A stretch of DNA of 64,000 nucleotides from Massospora cicadina (GCA_022478985.1 JAKSZP010009627.1:1-64000); one strand, 5' to 3'; positions 52,183 to 63,887 are shown, numbered from the stretch's first letter. Program-made: numbers and translations. Notes: generated from the sequence alone by a model not told the origin.

Positions 52183-52548
52183 AAAAATTTTTCTGGAAAA
52201 AAAGAACCTTCTTTAAAGAAAGCTTTAAAAAGTAAGAAATAATTGAGAAATTAAGCCTACTCAATAAAACCTTTTCTAAAGGTTGGCATCATATTTTAAC
52301 TGACTTATATTAAGTATTTATAATTTATGTACTCAGTACTATTTATTCTAAGTTGCTTATAGTTTACATCTAAACCTAATCCAGACATAAGATATAGATT
52401 GTATTTATAAGCAAAATTCTATAATTTAGTTTAAAATATGGCGCCAGCTAAAAAAAAGGTTTATGAGTAGGCTTAATTTCTTAATTATTTTATACTTTTT
52501 AGAGCTTATTTAAAGGAGGTTCTTTTTTTCCCAGAAATTTTTTTTTTG
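52183..52548. repeat. Inverted repeat with arms of about 110 bp
   Basis: Arm 52183-52296 (ctggaaaaaaagaacc, gaaattaagcctactca) is the reverse complement, with modest mismatch, of 52434-52548 (tgagtaggcttaatttc, ggttctttttttccc). The roughly 140-bp spacer is AT-rich and non-coding. RNA or single-stranded DNA from here would fold into a long hairpin. Could be a foldback or MITE-like element. Confidence 0.75.
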
Positions 52549-52860
52549 TTGGTTTGTGCATTACTTTGAAACTACTGAATCAATTTGTATGAACCTTTGA
52601 TATGAATATGTCCTTATGGCTAGGGAGTATGTTCAAAATAGGCATGTTTGAGATCATAGCAAGATGATCTTAAATTATTTTAGAAGTGTGTCATTTTTGC
52701 ATAGGTTGACCAATAAATTTAGCTAAATTTAAAATAAATTATTGTAGATAGTGGGCAGTAAATTTAGCAAAATTGTCCAATAAAATTACCAAATTTAAAA
52801 TAAGTTATTGTAGATGATGATCATTAAATTTATCATATATTATCCAAAAGATAAACTGAA
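52549..52860 (+). repeat. Repeat G, second copy
   Basis: Matches 44400-44580 (atatgtccttatggctaggg, gagatcatagc, ttttgcataggttgaccaat), then two 66-bp tandem units (attgtaga at 52741 and 52807). Confidence 0.65.
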
Positions 52861-52892
52861 TGGTATTATATATATCTTTTTCCTTTGATTTC

Positions 52893-53440
52893 AGTATTTT
52901 GCATTTCCATTTCAATATCTAGTATTTTTTTAGTACTAGATGGTCCCCAATATTTAATATTTTGATTTCAACATTTTGCATTTTGATTTCAACATTTTAT
53001 ATTTCAATTTCAATATTTTGTGTTTCAATTTCAATATTACACTTCAATTTCAACATTCTATAATTTTAACTTCAATATTTTATATTTTAAATTCATTATT
53101 TTATAATTCACTTTTTTAGTTTTAGTAATTATATCATATCTAGATCTAGCTACAGACTCATTGATTTCCTCAGCATCAGTGTTTTCTTTTGGTAGATTAT
53201 AATTTGATACAAGGGATAAACAAATATTTTTTACTTAGGAAAAAAGGGTGGGCAAAAAATATGGTTACCTCTATTTCAGCAAGAATAATAAAATAAAACT
53301 ATTGCCAAAAATTGTGTTAAAATTGAAATACAAAATGGTGAAATCAAAATAAAAAATGTTGAAATCAAAAATGTAAAATGATGAAATTAAAATTTGAAAT
53401 ATTGAATCTTAATTGTAAAATTTTGAAATCAAAAAAAAAT
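52893..53440. repeat. Mirrored AT-rich minisatellite blocks
   Basis: 52893-53105 repeats a unit of about 20 bp, tttcaatttcaatattttg and variants. 53310-53440 repeats its reverse complement (aaaatgttgaaatcaaaa). The two blocks point toward each other across about 200 bp of AT-rich, non-coding sequence and could pair. Confidence 0.7.
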
Positions 53441-53449
53441 TATATATTG

Positions 53450-53813
53450 ACATGAATAGTCCTATGGCTAGGAAGAATGTTCAAAATTAGGCAAGTATGA
53501 GATCATAGCATAAAAAACTTAAATTATTATATAAGTTTAACATTTTTGCATAGGTTATCTAATAAAATCAGCTAAATTAGTAAGTATTATCATCAATGTC
53601 AATCAGTAAATTTAGCATAAATTTTCCAATAAAGTATTCAAAGTGGGTCAACCTTGGGACAAATATACCACACCAAGAATTTTTCTAGCCAGTACAGATT
53701 TCAAATAAATTGTCCAATAAAATCAAGTAAATTTAAAATGAATTATTGTAGATGGTGATCATTAAATTTAGCATATATTGTCCAAAAATCAACTGAATGA
53801 TATCATATATACC
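53450..53813 (+). repeat. Repeat G, third copy
   Basis: gtcctatggctaggaagaat, gagatcatagc and ttttgcataggtta match copies one and two, followed by tandem units. Broken off at 53813 by the A-rich end of a minus-strand LINE. Confidence 0.6.
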
Positions 53814-54548
53814 TTTTTTAAATTTATTTGGGGAATGCTGACTATGAGATGGACACTTCCAATAGTAATAATAAATAAGCACTAATATATGCTAGAGGCA
53901 CCCCAGAGAAGATAATGATGTCTCCTGTTGCCAGAGGGAGTGCCAATTAAAGGAAGAGGGGTATTGTGATTAGAGGCTTTCACCACTATTGAGCACATAT
54001 GAAGGAAAGGGTCTGAAGTGATGAACCATACTGGGAACTAGGATGAGACCAACTGTCATTGATGGGATGGTAGATATACAAACAACCATTATTGAAAGTG
54101 GCCATAAGGTGCAACTTGAATCATTGTACAGCTTCCTGAAGGGTGGGAGTATATTATGAAATGGCATCCAGGACAACCGTGTGAATAGTCCACATAACAA
54201 TTGCCACCACTAAGGCTCAGAGGGAAGGTCATATAGAGGAATTCAAGGAAAAGGTGAAGATGTTCTTAGATAGGGTGAAGGTCTGTATTTGCTCTTGGCA
54301 AAAGAGATGCTGAACCTTGAACCAGATCACTTTTGAAGGTGGGAACTCTTCCAGGTGGTGGACCAAAGTTCCCACATTGTTCACACAACACATGAGGAGT
54401 GTGCATTGGATCACTATGCAGTACAATATACCTGTTTCAAGCATCTCCACACATGGGAACAAACTTGTGGTTGTAAAAGAGGGTGATGGGTGTACTCCAG
54501 ATGTTTTTCTGTGTTTCTAGAGAGTATGTGATGTCCAACATATCCAGA
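53814..54548 (-). pseudogene. 3' end of a second LINE (minus strand)
   Basis: The same family as 46853-52132: minus-strand frames give LDMLDITYSLETQKNIW, SKVIW-KVQHLF, and ALVVAIVMWTIHTVVLDAI, matching the ORF2 end. The 3' UTR (caaataaatttaaaaaa on the minus strand) matches too. It is interrupted at 54548 by element B2, so the rest should lie beyond B2, off the right edge. Confidence 0.8.
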
Positions 54549-55675
54549 TGTTGGGATTTTTGCCCATATTCCCAGCCTGCTAGATTACCTGGTATTGCTA
54601 GGGAAAAATTCCTAAAGGCAAAGTAAATCAGAAATTGGTTGGCCCAAGTTTTGGAAAGACTATGTTTGGGGGATTTTGAGATATTCGCCTGGTCATATTC
54701 ATCAGGGATCAATCTGGATGAATACTTAAGATCTCATTGGGTGGAGTTGCCAATGAAATAGGGGCATCTGATAGTGATTAACTATCAGGTGTACCAATTG
54801 GATCAGTTAGGTTTCATCACCAACTGATTGGGAATGAATAGTAATTTGTGAGGCAAGTGATGCTGTCTGCAACTAGTGAATTGATCAGTTGGTAAGTGAC
54901 ATGCCATAATGGGTAATAAGTCCCATTACCTAAGCAGATTGCTATCCAATTATGGTTGGTTTGCTTGGATTGAGAGATAAATGTTAGAGACACGTTTTCT
55001 GACTCTTTCAGTTTTAGGTCTTGAGGATGTCCAACAATGGAATCCTAGCCAGGATGGGGAAGACCATCACTGCCAAGACGAGGATGGGTGATTCAACAGC
55101 AATGGCTGCCGTTTCATTGAAGAGGCGTCAACTGAGGGTTAGACAGCTAAATCCCCCACTATATAATCCCATAGGATTTACTATAATAAAAAACATTACC
55201 TACAAAAACATTAATATTATTATCAATTCAGTGTATGGTTAGACTATCAGCTTCTATTGTGCCATTCTATCTCAAATGTATTTTTGAAGAAGGAAATAAT
55301 TGGAAGACTCTCAGAGAGAAGAGTAAAGATCTGAGTGGGGATCTAGAGATGAAGGAACCACAATCAGGGATAGCTGCCGACTGTGTGTTGGGCCAAGAGA
55401 GACTGTCACTGGGGTATTTTAATGAAGATCAGGTGGACAAGAGTATAGGGAATGGATCCCTACGAGTACAACCACAAGAGTATTTAATTGGAAATACTGG
55501 CCAAGCGTTGGGCCAAATAATAGTTCAATCTCAACTATGGATAATAGTCTTTATACTATTATCAATTCATAATACATTATACACAACATAACGAAGTGCA
55601 CAAGGAAATTGAACCTGTTTAGTAAAAAGGTTACTGGGTTGATGGCTGATAATCAATCTAGAGTAAATTTTTACA
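54549..55675 (+). repeat. 5' LTR of element B2 (1127 bp)
   Basis: Starts tgttgggatttttgccc, ends taaatttttaca. It aligns along its length with both B1 LTRs. Confidence 0.88.
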
Positions 55676-55678
55676 AGT

Positions 55679-55696
55679 TGGTTCTCACTACAGGGG
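55679..55696 (+). other. tRNA-type primer-binding site of B2
   Basis: tggttctcactacagggg, three bases after the LTR end. Confidence 0.7.
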
Positions 55697-55742
55697 TAGT
55701 TGAGTGAAGAATCTATTAGATTGTCATACAAAGAAGAAATAT

Positions 55743-56992
55743 GCAATCTGTGGACTGAGATTGACACTGTAAATCAGAATGCCTTAAACTCAGCGGACCA
55801 TCAGGAGTTTGTGGCCTTGGAAGAATGAGTCGCCAGGTTGGAGGAAAGAATAGAGAATGTAGACAACTTCAGGAATGAGTTACTTGGCAAAGTAAACTTG
55901 TTGAAAAAGAAAAAATGAGACCTTGTTTGAGAGGTTTTATACTTAAAACTGGAGAAAGAAGCGGATTGTATTTGTTTAAGAAAATTTGGAGTGGATATTG
56001 AGAAATTAATCAAAAAAGTGGAGGAACTTAAAGCTCACAGATGTGCCAGTGAGCCTGATATGGAAAGCGATGCCAAAGAGAGAAGTCCTTGCACAATACT
56101 TGGGAAGTCGAGTACCCCAAGGAACATGCCACCCACTTTTAATGCCATTTCAGAGATGATGCCCAAAGTTACTCCTCAAGTTAGCCAAGTAGCCAAACCA
56201 AGAGAATCTGCCAGAAATGACTTGGAGGAATTTAGAGCAACGCTGAAATTGCCAACATTCCATTGGGATAATGCCCCAGCGTTTTTCCAACTGTTTGACA
56301 TGACTATGAATGGCTATGGAGATTGTCAAAAGGTGTTGACGGTCATGAACTGCCTGGACACCAACTGTCAAAACTTGGTGTTAACTCACCTAGAGGGGGA
56401 CAGCTGGTCGTATGCTGAAGCAAAGGCAGCCATCATGAAAGAGTTTGGGAGTCCAACTTGCATGTCAAAATGAAAGCAAGAATTTAGTGGAATTCAATTC
56501 CATAAAGACAAGTCTCTTGATAGCTTCGCAAATTAGTTTTACCAGGAGTTGCAGATCCTGGCCAAAGCAAAAGTATTGGACAACTTTGACGCTAGAATTG
56601 TACTGCAAGCGGCTCTTTGGACCTATCACAATTTGCATTGTATGATGTCTTCCGTGTTCACAATGGAAATAACTACCTCACAAATGATAGATAACCTGAA
56701 AATTTTGGGAGCAACACTTGATGCCCCAAATAGAAGGTTCAAGTCAAATATGGTACAAAATCCGAATTTCACAAAGGGAAATAAAGGAGAAAAGAAAGCT
56801 ACCAATCAAACCATGCTGGGAAATAAGCCCAAAGAGATCAGACAGTTAAGCAAGAAGGATAAGGTCTGCTATCAGTGTGGCAGGAAAGGACATTATGCCA
56901 TACACTGTAAAAAGATGAATGATCAGATTAATGTGGTCCAGGCCAAGGAGACAGAAGCCTTCAAGGATTCTAGAAAAGGGCCTGCTGCCTAG
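55743..56992 (+). pseudogene. Element B2 gag
   Basis: Two long frames (55991-56473, 56549-56992) with few breaks. The N-terminal part (ALNSADHQEFVALEE, IEKLIKKVEELKAH) looks coiled-coil. The capsid-like middle is LPTFHWDNAPAFFQLFDM, CLDTNCQNLVL and EGDSWSYAEAKAAI. The C-terminus has a basic region and an intact CCHC knuckle, CYQCGRKGHYAIHC (about 56868-56909), for RNA packaging. Stops at 56471 and about 56536 separate the frames. Confidence 0.82.
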
Positions 56993-56999
56993 ACAAGGA

Positions 57000-57830
57000 A
57001 CATTCTAGAGCGGCGGAGAAACCTGTTCTGCCTGATATCATGAATAAAGAAATTGACATCAGCGATCTGTTTGTAGATGACAAGCAGGATCAGCTATACC
57101 AAGTGATCAATATGGATGTGAATGCCGTGACCAGAGCTGGGGTGAAGAAAATTGACCACAAGATAATCCAGGAAGTTGCGCAGCCATATGCCCAACAACT
57201 GGTGGAGAAGCTTTGAACTGCCAAGAATTCTGAAGAACTATCAGACGTCCATTTAGATAAGGCCAATCTGTATATCACGCTCAACGTGATAAAGAAATTT
57301 CCTGAATTATCAGTGCAAATTATTCACACCCTAAAATCAGCTAATAACGCCGCCATTCACTCAGTAAATACTATATTGCAATACTCTGAGTGTGATATAT
57401 ATAGATATACAAGTGAATCAAGGAGGGTGAGGGCGATTGTCAACAGTGGAGCGCCCATCAATATTGTCTTGACCAAGCTGGTAAAGAGGATGAAGATCTC
57501 ACTGGACTTGGAACATAAGAAAGTAACAGGACAGCTGGCCCAAACACCACCGTTTCCTGTGGAGCGTATAGTGCACTGCCACTATGATTCAGGTCATTGG
57601 TGGTATCTGCACCAGCCATAGTTTTGGCGAACCAAAACTATGACCTTCTGATCAGAACAGAGTTTCTATGGAAGTACAGAGTTAAATGTAACTTCAAGAA
57701 TAATATGTTGACCGTCCTGGGTCAGACATTACCATTGGTATACCAGAAGGACGGTGAAGCTCTGTTGAAACAGAGAAACAACTTCATTAATCTGATATAC
57801 AATAATGGCATTGTGCTTATTTGATACCAA
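57000..57830 (+). pseudogene. Element B2 protease
   Basis: The main frame (57286-57621) contains RAIVNSGAPINIVLTKL. The active-site Asp-Ser-Gly seen in B1 is Asn-Ser-Gly here, so it should be inactive. LIRTEFLWKYRVKC, then VLGQTLPLVYQKDG, follows in another frame (57597-57824), as expected for the second half of the domain. Confidence 0.75.
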
Positions 57831-58299
57831 TTAGTTGGTAGGAAGTGACACAAAATGATGGCGGAAATCCTAGAGAACTGGGGAATTACACTAAGGATCA
57901 AGAAAGAGAGGACCATAATGGCCAGATCTCAGATAATAGTCAACACAGGGTTGACTTTAAAGATTCCTGAGCTGTTGTATGGGAAGGTCGGAAGCCCCTG
58001 GAAGAAGTCCAGAGTGGAGCCATGGGTGGCTCCTGGGATAATAATGCCAGGCCATGGAGAAATTTGAGTTCTTTTGGAAAATTTGAGTGGAAAACTGATG
58101 AAGATCAAGCCAAATCAGATCATCACATTTATTCATCTAATCCCAATGGCCGAATTGAGACAATTCCACAATTTTAGGTCTCTCAATGAAATGGGATTAC
58201 CGGCCAGGGTAGCTGAAAGCATCAACCTATTGGTTGATTGAGAGTAGCTCACTGATCTGTCAGAAAGCCACCAAAAGAAGGTGCTTAAAATATTCAAAA

Positions 58300-59089
58300 A
58301 GTATTGGGAAGTGTTCGCTCAGGATGAACACAATTTGGGATGCGCATGAGTTGTAATCCATAAGGTAAACACTGAGGAAAATCTACCAATAAGGATGAGA
58401 CCAATCCAAAGATTGAAAGCCGCCAAAGCGGTAGTGAAAGATGAAATCAGTAAACTAGTGAAGCATGGGTTACTAGTTCCATTGTTAAGCCCCTGGGTGA
58501 GTCCAATTTTGATTGTAAAGAAGAAGGATGGATCAAACCAGTGGTGATTGACTACCAAAGGCTTAACAAAATTATGAATAAGGATTCATATCCCCTACCA
58601 AGGATTGACAATGCACTAGATTGTTTAAGAGAAGCGAAGTATTTCTCCACAATGGATCTGATCTCTGAATATTGGCAGATCAACTTGCCAAAAGTGGACC
58701 AGCAAAAATGTGCAATCATTACTGCACAAGGGCTATATCAACTGACGAGGATGCCCCAGGGTCTCTGCGATGTGCCTGCAACGTTTCAGAGGGCCATGGA
58801 CGTGATACTAAGTGACTTGAAGTTGTCATGCGTCCTGGTATATCTGGATGATATCAATGTGTTCAGTGGGACGTTTACTGATCACATCCACCACTTGGAA
58901 GAAGTATTTAGGCAACTGTCAGCAGCTAACCTGAAGATCAAGCCAAGGAAGTGCCACTTCTTCAAGAAAGAGTTGGAATACCTTGGATTTATAATCAACT
59001 CAAGTGGATTGCAGCTGCAAACCCAGAAGATAGCAGCTATAGAGCGTATGGCTGTACCAAAGAGTGTCCAAGACATCCAAGTATTCCTT
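58300..59089 (+). pseudogene. Element B2 reverse transcriptase
   Basis: 58541-59094 is a continuous frame: VIDYQRLNKIMNKDSYPLPR, FSTMDLISEYWQINL (catalytic Asp), GLYQLTRMPQGLCDVPATFQ, VLVYLDDINVF (YLDD intact), LKIKPRKCHFFKKELEYLGF and QKIAAIERMAVPKSVQDIQ. The first strands (58380-58540) are in another frame. The frame is cut at 59094 by the A3 solo LTR. All visible catalytic residues are present. Confidence 0.88.
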
Positions 59090-59094
59090 GGGAT

Positions 59095-59986
59095 TGTCAT
59101 GGTTGGATGACTTAATAGTGGGAACTGATGCTCAAGATAAGGCTGGGTGACAGGAGGCCCAGAAGGTGAAACTTCAGGCTCTTCCTGACCTGAAACACAC
59201 CTTAGATCAACGCTGGGTGCAAGCAAAGCATGTCCAGGTTAATACTAATGGGGTGCAAAACGCCCAGCCTCTTATATCAGCCCAGGCACTGAAACAAATG
59301 ATTTATGTTACAAATGAAGATGGTTCAATTCGGTTAATTGGAGAGCAAAAGTTTAAATTCTGTTCAAGTTATGAAATTTTAAGTTTGGGTAAAATACAGC
59401 TTCAATCAATTACTCAAGTGAAGGCACTTTCGGTGTATTTACAAAATGGATGGAAGCGTCTGTTTATTGGAGCGTCAAGGCTTGGGCGCACTTCCACAGA
59501 ACCTGAATTTCCCTGACCCACTTTAAATATGTGTTTTGCGACCAACATTCCTCGTTGGTCAACTTTCTTAAATAAATTTACCCATTATTTTACGTTTTTC
59601 CAATGGTTCCTTGGGCGAACTTGGTGGTGGACCTCTTTGTGGAGGTCTCCAACTATGTGAGCCACTACCTCTTATCACAATTTACCCGAATCCCAGGTGC
59701 TTTCTTGGGCCATTTAGGTCCCCTCCAGATCGAGGCACCCAAGTCTACTAGTGCCAAGTTACACTTCATTATGGACTCCCCTTTGGGGTCCACTCAAGTT
59801 GGGATGTTTCTTACTTACCTGGTCTTATATGTGGCGCTTTACACCCTGGCCTGGGGCACCTTTTTCCCAGGCACCATTAGAGGCGCCTCATTTTCCATTC
59901 TCTTAACGGCTAGTTCCCTAGCAATGTGGGTTTGCATCCTGCATCACCTTTCTGGGAACGAGAGAGTTACAGACACTCTCTTGACA
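59095..59986 (+). repeat. Family-A solo LTR A3 in B2 (892 bp)
   Basis: Exact duplication gggat at 59090-59094 and 59987-59991. Starts tgtcatggttggatgac, ends ctctcttgaca. It matches the A1 LTRs, more diverged. TATA-like tttaaatat at 59522-59530 precedes gttggtcaact (59554-59564) by about 31 bp. Removing it rejoins VFLG to MVGYYRRFIW of B2 pol. Confidence 0.92.
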
Positions 59987-60130
59987 GGGATGGTAGGATA
60001 CTATAGAAGATTTATTTGGGACTTTGCCTTAATAGCCAAGCCATTATTCCATATATTAAAGGATCCAAAAAATGGATTTGTATGGAATGAAGAGGCCCAG
60101 GACTCCTTCAATGAGTTACGCCGGCTTTGA
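59603..60130 (+). CDS. LTR membrane-protein frame fused in frame to B2 pol fragment
   Basis: The ATG lies about 50 bp after the predicted LTR transcript start. Residues 1-128 are LTR-encoded: MVPWANLVVDLFVEVSNY, FLGHLGPLQIEAPK, FIMDSPLGS, a hydrophobic helix MFLTYLVLYVALYTLAW, a second ASFSILLTASSLAMWVCIL, then LSGNERVTDTLL. It then runs without a stop into MVGYYRRFIWDFALIAKPLF of the host element and ends at 60130. The LTR part is shared, open, with the A2 LTR (1890-2288) and in pieces with both A1 LTRs. No known family recognised. Confidence 0.45.
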   Translation: MVPWANLVVDLFVEVSNYVSHYLLSQFTRIPGAFLGHLGPLQIEAPKSTSAKLHFIMDSPLGSTQVGMFLTYLVLYVALYTLAWGTFFPGTIRGASFSILLTASSLAMWVCILHHLSGNERVTDTLLTGMVGYYRRFIWDFALIAKPLFHILKDPKNGFVWNEEAQDSFNELRRL

Positions 60131-60540
60131 TAGATTCACCAATCCTGAAATATCCAAATCATCTATTGGGAGTTTATCATTCAAACCAATGCTTTGTTGA
60201 TGGCGATCAGCGCCATACTGAGCCAAGTAGACAAACTTGGGGATGAGCATCTGATGGCGTATGTGAGCTGGACACGCTCAGCTGCTGAGAGGAACTACAC
60301 CATGTTTGATCAGGAATGCTTTGCGGTCATATATGCATGCAAGCAGTTTTGGGTGTATGTCCATGGAACGCACTTTAAGGTGGTGACAGACCACCCTTCG
60401 TTGCATTGGCTGCACAATCTAAGAGAACTGGAAGGACAACTGGCCCAATGGGCACTTAAGCTCCAGGCTTATGATTATGAAATTGTCTACCATGCAAGGG
60501 CTTCTCACCAGAACACAGATGGCTTATTGCAGTTATAATG
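59992..60540 (+). pseudogene. Element B2 RNase H
   Basis: MVGYYRRFIWDF and the connection are followed by FIIQTNALLMAISAILSQVD, where the first catalytic Asp (TDAS in B1) is Asn. The frame 60194-60538 has YVSWTRSAAERNYTMFDQECFAV (Glu kept), FKVVTDHPSLHWL (Asp kept) and HARASHQNTDGLLQL. A frameshift lies near 60126. Confidence 0.82.
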
Positions 60541-61067
60541 GTCCAGATGGTATACCTGCAGACAGATGAGCTATTCCAGAGAATGGTCAACGGAGAAATT
60601 GGGAACAAGCCCCAAGAAATTCAAGTTGCACTTAAGAAAGTGATGGAAAACACCAAGACTATGGATGGACAAGTATTTAAGATGATCAACGGGAAGCGGT
60701 TATTATTCCTGAAGCTGTCAGAAAGAGCAGCTATAGTGCAAGCAGCTCACAAGGTTGTCGGGCATGGAGGCCTTAGGAAAACAACTGATCATATTTTCCA
60801 GTACTACTACTGGGAATCCATCAACTATGATGTCGTGGATTATCTAGCTTGATGCATGGAGTGCCAGCTGCACAAACCGCATAAGAATACAACTGGATAC
60901 CAACTGGTCCGCCCTGGATTTTCATGGCACACGGTGTATATAGACATGATGGGACCGCTGATGATGAGCACAGGGGGAGTCAAGTACATTATAGTCGCCA
61001 TTGACCATCTAACGAGATGGGTCAAGACAAAGGCCCTAACAAAAGTAGACACTACCAGCACCGCGAG
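60541..61067 (+). pseudogene. Element B2 integrase, N-terminal part
   Basis: Zinc finger: AAHKVVGHGGLRKTTDHIF, YYWE, and CMECQLHKPHK after a stop at 60850-60852. The catalytic core starts SWHTVYIDMMGPLMMSTGGVKYI (first Asp) and IDHLTRWVKTKAL. It is cut at 61067 by a C-type LTR; the rest of the core is not found in the window. Confidence 0.82.
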
Positions 61068-61260
61068 TGTAAGTCTTGGGGACCAGCCCCTGAAACTGGA
61101 TAGGGTTCAGCACCCCTTCTGGACGAAGAGGGGCCCCAAGGCTCCAGTGGACCCTCTGTCACAGCTGGGTAACCTCGCCCATGTGATAGATGAGCGCTAG
61201 GTGATGGTTTTCCTCCCCAAATCCATCCCACTCTCACCCCTTCCCCCCTCTTCAATCCTG
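61068..61260 (+). repeat. C-type LTR, start only
   Basis: tgtaagtcttggggaccagc, then gtaacctcgcccatgtgatagatgag, match the starts of the C LTRs (13480, 37710). The insertion target would be gcgag (61063-61067). I could follow similarity only to about 61260 and found no far end, so whether it is solo or a full element is open. Confidence 0.65.
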
Positions 61261-62690
61261 GTAAGATTGATAGAAGGGGTATGCAGGATGATAGCTTATA
61301 GACTCCTAATAAATGTATATTACTTTAAGTCGTTGGTTGTGTATATTAAATGATGTAATAAGATAGAATTGCATTTAAACTGTATGTCTATGGGAGAGCA
61401 TTAGATTTGTAAAAAAATCATGAGAGTCTTGTCCACAGATGCGTGGCAGCTCCCCCTTTTGGGTTGTGGCACCACTAGTGCTAAAAAAGTGAGTCCTGTC
61501 CACAGAAGGTAACCTTTTGTAACTGTCTCTTTCTCCTGGGTTTATGACTCATTAAAGTTGGTCTTCAACCTCTTAAATAGAAATTAAGGTTAGCGTTGAG
61601 ATTATGGGATTTCTATTTAACTTTTTTGTACTTTTCTAATTGTGAACAAGGACGGGCTTCCTATTTGCTCACCTTCCTAGTTTCTGTTGTGCGCTTAGAA
61701 GGTTAAACTTTTTACTAGAAATATTTTCCATGGTTCATTAAATTAGGTGTAGGTATTGTTAATCGTTGTTTGAGACCCAATCATGAGCACCAGCATGTAA
61801 GGCTTAGCTTTTTATGACTCAATAGTGCAGTGTCCTAGAAGCCCAGCAGTTAATACTTGTGGAAGTCTAAGACTCATAACAAATATTTTATCTAGTTTTT
61901 TAGGGTACCAAGTCATGCTTGGCTCCATCAGCTATAGTATCCTTCCTATGGTAAGATTGGAAAAGGATTTATTGAATTTTGATATTTTAAATGGATATAG
62001 AATAAACGATGTTTTTTATTACTAAATATAGGCTTTCTATATGTTACATATAACAATATAAACCCTGCTAGGAAAAAGAAAAATGAAATTAATGGTGGGG
62101 TTGATCTGGATGGGATGCTCTTGATCAGAAAATGCATCCAGACTTTAATGATGGCTTTGTATCATATATATCTGATAGATAGAAAAGGTTTTTAGATGAA
62201 CCAGATTAGGTAATAATTAATATCATTTAGGGTTATCAATGGGCAGATTCTTGATAAATATTTTATTGAGGGTAAATTTTAATTACTGTCTCATATGTCA
62301 CCTAATTTAGTGGCTGCCAGATATTTAATGATCCTTTACTTCAGCTTATCAGGAATTTATCCTGGTGTTCTTTGGGCTCATGTGTCTGATGAAATTTTTC
62401 TAGTACTAATTTGAGCCTCGCCAACTGTAAAACATTTATATAGTTAACTAATAAGAATTCTTTAACCCCATTTTCAGACCTAGGTGATTCTTTCATTAGA
62501 TTCGATTAATTAATCTTCTTACTATCACTTCTAATACTAATATAACTGATTAGCTTCTGTCATGGTTTTTTAAATCAAAATTACGACTTACTCATTGGGG
62601 CCTCATTTATAAGAACATATGGAGTCAAAGTCAATTTTGAAGAGAATAATTTGGTAATACTTAAACAAAATCTTCCACTATTACATTTAC
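61261..62690. other. AT-rich region, nothing identified
   Basis: Short frames only (longest 66 codons). No repeat ends or known motif recognised. May be the rest of the C-type LTR plus older repeat sequence. Confidence 0.4.
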
Positions 62691-63887
62691 ATGGATGAGA
62701 CCCTAGCGCCTCAAATCAGGGGTTTGTCAAACTTGCGTTAAAGGATCTCATAGTGCCCATTCGTTATCAGTAAATTCATGGCCATATTAAACGGTTACCT
62801 ATCCATAATTTGGAATTTAAGGGTATTCTACTATGTGTTACTTGTAGCGTGACCAAACCAGGGGCCTTAAATTATAGTGTGGACAGTAGTTAATTTCATA
62901 ATTCCCCAATGATTATACGCCAAAATATTCACCACATTTTTCATTAACGTGGAACTTGACCACGCCTGGGTTTATCATCCCTGACCACAGCTAAATCCAG
63001 GTCTTTTAGCTAATATGTATCCCTATGCTGTTCAAAAAGTGACATCAAATTGTTGTTTTTGTTTATATTTTTCAGCTGAGGAAGATCTAAGTATCCAGAA
63101 TTTTTGTGATCTGGGATTTATAGGCTTGATGTACGTGTGCCAATTAGTATATCACCTGATACCTCACAATTCCTCTCTGGGTTAACTGGGAATAAAAGGA
63201 CTAAGTGGTGGCCCTTTTCAACAAGTACATTGTGATTTTTATAAAAGATGACTTTATTTGGGTTATGCACATGATGTGTTACACCATATCAATATTAAAA
63301 TTATACGCAAATTTGCCTACATCCTATTAGAAGCTCAAAAGCGGCAGATGAAGTCATTAATGAAGAAATAACCCATGTTAATGCAACACAGGATTTTGGT
63401 GCCCTCCAAGAGTCCTTTAGCCTTACCGTGCTGCATATTAAAAAGAAGTACAGTTTCAATAATATGTTATTAATTTTAGGAAGCACAAAAATATTAATGA
63501 AAAAACTCTTATCCATTACCACATATTCTTAATGTGATAGAACTCCTGGGAGATGCGTAATACTTTTTCAGCCTTGAATTTTAGTTTCTGGCTATTAGCA
63601 GATCAAAGTGCTTTAGAGACGCATAAAAAATGCACTAATATTATGTCTCAGGGCCGCTACCAAATTACTGGAAAGCCATAGAGGTTGTGCAATGCTCCTG
63701 AGACTTTTCAGTGTTCTATAAAATAGTATACTAAGCAATTTAGAATTTTTATGTGTTTTAGTTTAATTAGATGATATCAACTTTTTTATATAACGTTTAC
63801 TGAACATCATCAACACTTAAAAGAAAACTTTTATTGTTCTTTCTTTCCATTTGACATCAATTTTGAGCAATTTAAGGAAAAAAAACA
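62691..63887 (+). pseudogene. Badly decayed gypsy pol (family H)
   Basis: Reverse transcriptase traces in order on the plus strand: KNSYPLPHILNVIELLGDA (about 63500-63555), FFSALNF, GRYQITGKP, RLCNAPETFQCSIK (about 63680-63722) and TFTEHHQHLKENF (about 63790-63830). The catalytic box is unreadable. The earlier part (62700-63300) is probably the same element but shows no clear motif. It is cut at about 63888 by an F-type LINE. Confidence 0.6.

Larger units (their letters stand above)
54549..61067 (+). mobile_element. Element B2: Ty3/gypsy retrotransposon (family B), 3' part not seen
   Basis: 5' LTR 54549-55675, primer site, gag, protease, reverse transcriptase, RNase H (split from the reverse transcriptase by a family-A solo LTR at 59095-59986) and the start of integrase, where a C-type LTR interrupts at 61068. 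It is inserted in a LINE. Better preserved than B1: its YLDD box is intact. Confidence 0.88.

Noticed and set aside
54437..54712. 91-codon minus-strand frame
   Set aside because: Spans the junction of the B2 LTR and the truncated LINE, so its N-terminal third is an artefact of the insertion.
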